Positions 29,114-31,393 of a stretch of DNA of 31,393 nt are shown piece after piece. Source of the DNA: Rodentolepis nana. Lineage: Eukaryota; Platyhelminthes; Cestoda; Cyclophyllidea; Hymenolepididae. Location: the NCBI GenBank assembly GCA_900617975.1, contig UZAE01012808.1, positions 1 through 31,393 on the forward strand, in the 5' to 3' direction. Made by a program: the position numbers and the translations under genes. The notes beneath the pieces are model-generated. The model ran no database searches. It was not told the DNA's origin and saw only the letters and a list, made by a program, of their open reading frames with translations. How positions within the stretch are numbered: the stretch's first letter is position 1; every line of letters starts with the position of its first letter.

Positions 29114-30540
29114 AGTTTTATTAAATCTACTAAATAAAATGAAAGACTTCGAAATCGACGAAAACGCAAAAGCGACCGCCAAAAAATTGCGATTGTGGTT
29201 TTCAATTTAGTAAATCAATTCGTTTAAGAAAGGGTTTCAGAGAACTTCGAATTTAATCAAAATAAGTTTAATTTTCATTAAAGGTTATTTGCAAAAAAAT
29301 TTTGCAAAATTATTTTTAATGTTTTCTTTACAAGGTATTTTTGAATTCTTTTTTTGATCAAAATCATTAGGTTATTGTTATCAACAATAAAATGTATATA
29401 AGAGCACAATTAGCTCATTGAAGCATCACAATAGGAAAAATACTTTTAAATATACTGCTCAAATTTCAACAACTGTTGAGGGTATAGGCTGCTTGCATAT
29501 GATTTTAAAAGACCGATCATGTTGAAAAAATAATCTAACTACTAAGTAATGCAGAATTCATCTTTTATTTAAGCTAGTCATAACCTTCATTAAATTTATG
29601 GATGTTTAGGACAGTATAAAACCTTTCATTATCAATTTCAGTAAAAAATGAAACATTTAAATTGTGCCCAGAAAGCTAAGCAGAAACAATTTTTAAAAAG
29701 TTCTAACATAACACATTTTAAAACGACAGATGAGTTATTTTATCATTTTTATGTTCATTTATCTGAATTCTATTATGATTGCATTGAATTATTTCTTGAC
29801 TTAGCCCAGGTTTTTACTCCTAAAGTCTGATAACCACTGTAGAAATTTGCTATCACCGCGTTTGCCCACTTAAAATAGTATTAATTGTTCAACACGTTTT
29901 TCTCCCATGTTAAAGTGGCACAATGAATTCTTTGAGACATATCTGAATAACTCCGCCTACGAATAAAGAACTAGGAAAGCAAAATAGAATAAGTTTTGCA
30001 TTTTAACAAAATAGGTATAGTAGGCATAGCAATAACAGCCATCGTATAATTTGTAATATTAGCGTGATAAATTATGCCAATTTATGAATATAAGTATAAT
30101 CCTTATTATTCAACCGAGGCAATATGTGTATATATGGAAAATATTGCTTGGAAATAAAGATTTTAAATTATTAAATATTAACTCACCCACAATTTGTCGT
30201 TAAAAACAGTTGGTTTTGTTCATCATGTTACGTTATTTCGTTCTGTAGGAAATCACGCTAGAAGTTAGAAATCTATCAACGTGTCTAGACAATGAATGGC
30301 AAAATCCTGTTATGAAGGTATTTCACAGTTCTTGAAAGAAATAAATCTTGATGGAATTTGCACTTTTGACATGAAATAGGTAAATTCGACAAAAGACCAA
30401 TCTCATAAAAAAGGAGGTGGTTTCATACCGATTCGAGGAAGCTTCGTCTATTGCGTAATAATAAGGAAAAACTGACTGACATTCAAATTTCAATTGCCCA
30501 TGTTTAAAATGTAATTTTACTAACCCAAGTCCTCTAGTGT
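29114..30540. other. 5' flank of the DBF4-like gene; possible TATA box and tiny ORF
   Basis: It contains the presumed promoter of the minus-strand gene, but no clear core element on that strand. On the plus strand, TATATAAG at 29395-29402 precedes a 60-codon ORF at 29648-29830 and AATAAA at 29962-29967. The ORF is AT-rich, unrecognised and may be chance. Confidence 0.35.
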
Positions 30541-30635
30541 ATAAATATTTATTTATTTATTTATCTACACCAAGTGGGAGGCCATTTTTATAGTTATCAT
30601 TAGCCCTTAATTTGACTTCAGGCTTCACTGAGGAG
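30541..30635 (-). mobile_element. Short 3' end of the same non-LTR retrotransposon family
   Basis: Read on the minus strand it has the element's last coding bases, GGGCTAATGATAA, a short 3' UTR and a tail of AAAT repeats (30541-30562 on the plus strand). It matches the ends at 1-514 and 31139-31393 over about 40 bp. It is severely 5'-truncated. Confidence 0.7.
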
Positions 30636-31138
30636 AAGGAACAACAAAGTTAAAAAAGTCGAGAGGGTGGAACAGAAGAGTGTTTCAAAGATATAAGAGA
30701 CAGACAGACACAAAGGTAGAGAAAAGGTGAGGTGAGTACTGTGAAAGTGGTCGAATACGGCATACAGTCGGGCCAAGGTATTTTGAAGTGAGAAGTCAAA
30801 TGCCGGTAAGTAGACATTTTTATCGTGTGAGTATAGTTGCCCAGAGTGCACCACGTAAAGGTAAATCTACCGCATACCCTAGTGAATATATATATTTTCA
30901 TCAATAAGAAATCACCCCCCCCCCCCCCCCCCCGATAATATAATTCTTAAAATGGTTTTGTAGCCTTCATTCAGTTAATAAGAAAACTGTTAATATAAAT
31001 ATTAAATCACGGATTAAATTGCTAATCATTTTCACTGACATAGCCACAAATACTCCAAATTCATTAAGTACATGTTATTGATGATTGTTTGCAAATTACT
31101 CGAAATGATCCTAAGAAATTAATTATGAATTTTTATAG
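30636..31138. other. Spacer between two retrotransposon ends; poly-C tract only
   Basis: It contains a GACAGACAGACA-type run near 30700 and 19 consecutive C at 30915-30933. No gene is recognised; the minus-strand ORFs around 30618-30904 are low complexity. Confidence 0.5.
30915..30933. repeat. Poly-C tract (19 C)
   Basis: Uninterrupted run of 19 cytosines after ATCA, like the one at 24625. Confidence 0.95.
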
Positions 31139-31393
31139 ATTATTAATATTCCAAATGGCAGGTTTTATGATATTCGTCATTAGCCCTTAAACTTCGACTT
31201 CAGCTTCCCCCAAGGGTGGGGGGGGGGTACATTTATAGCAGTTCATTAACTGTCTTCTTGCTTCCCAGTATCTCTGGCTTTCCGTCGTTGTCTTTAGGGC
31301 TGGACACCGAACCAGATGGGTTATCTCCATTTCCTTCTGTAGGTTACATAGGAGGCATGTGAGTTGAGTGTATACTCCCAATCTGTGAAGGTG
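31139..31393 (-). mobile_element. Non-LTR retrotransposon 3' end, minus strand, cut by the window edge
   Basis: The minus strand carries an open C-terminal segment with LCNLQKEMEITHLVRCPAL (a C-x2-C-x9-H-x3-C finger), then RYWEARRQL and a stop near 31187, followed by GGGCTAATGACGAA and an AT-rich tail. It keeps the finger cysteine lost in the copy at 1-514. The direction is opposite to that copy, so the window is bracketed by inverted family members. Confidence 0.85.

Noticed and set aside
28898..29182. 94-codon minus-strand ORF read straight through 28951-29017
   Set aside because: Its reading crosses a phase-compatible intron; splicing GCT|GTATGT to CAG|GATGTA restores the DBF4 BRCT-like pattern, while the unspliced frame soon stops.

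Overview
The window is AT-rich eukaryotic DNA with canonical GT/AG introns, decayed non-LTR retrotransposon ends and (AT)n microsatellites. RNase H-bearing LINE remnants plus the gene content suggest an arthropod, most likely an insect. That placement is inference; no rRNA, tRNA or mitochondrial marker fixes it. No bacterial, CRISPR or operon-like feature is present.

Layout. Positions 1-514 are the decayed 3' end of a non-LTR retrotransposon on the + strand. Positions 1845-3344 hold an intronless + strand gene for a 499-residue protein: a cysteine-containing, beta-propeller-like core between very basic Lys/Ser tails. Positions 29113 down to 5016 (minus strand) hold one gene of about 24 kb that fills most of the window. 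Two more ends of the same retrotransposon family lie on the minus strand at 30541-30635 and 31139-31393, so the unique DNA sits between inverted copies.

The large gene is a DBF4/Chiffon homologue, the regulatory subunit of the Cdc7 replication kinase. Read exon by exon it shows motif N (BRCT-like, about residues 8-130), motif M (about residues 163-180) and the motif C zinc finger (C-x2-C-x9-H-x5-H, residues 295-314). Every splice junction outside the damaged 18.7-20.1 kb stretch is phase-compatible, ending in a stop codon at 5018-5016. The exons fall into three blocks. Exons 1-8 carry the conserved DBF4 motifs with mixed phases. Next come at least 23 tiny exons (30-72 nt where complete, all multiples of three, all in phase 1), most with the donor GTAGG and many encoding related Ser-Pro-Val-Glu and ...Tyr-Gly peptides. 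Last come ten exons joined at phase 0, encoding an acidic, Ser-Pro-rich tail of about 525 residues.

Part of the microexon block is a recent tandem duplication (unit about 909 bp). A single N at 19030, flanked by a 101-bp direct repeat, marks a probable collapse or misjoin there, so the real number of microexons may be higher. A cell-cycle regulator carrying an expanding array of frame-neutral microexons is the most unusual thing in the window.
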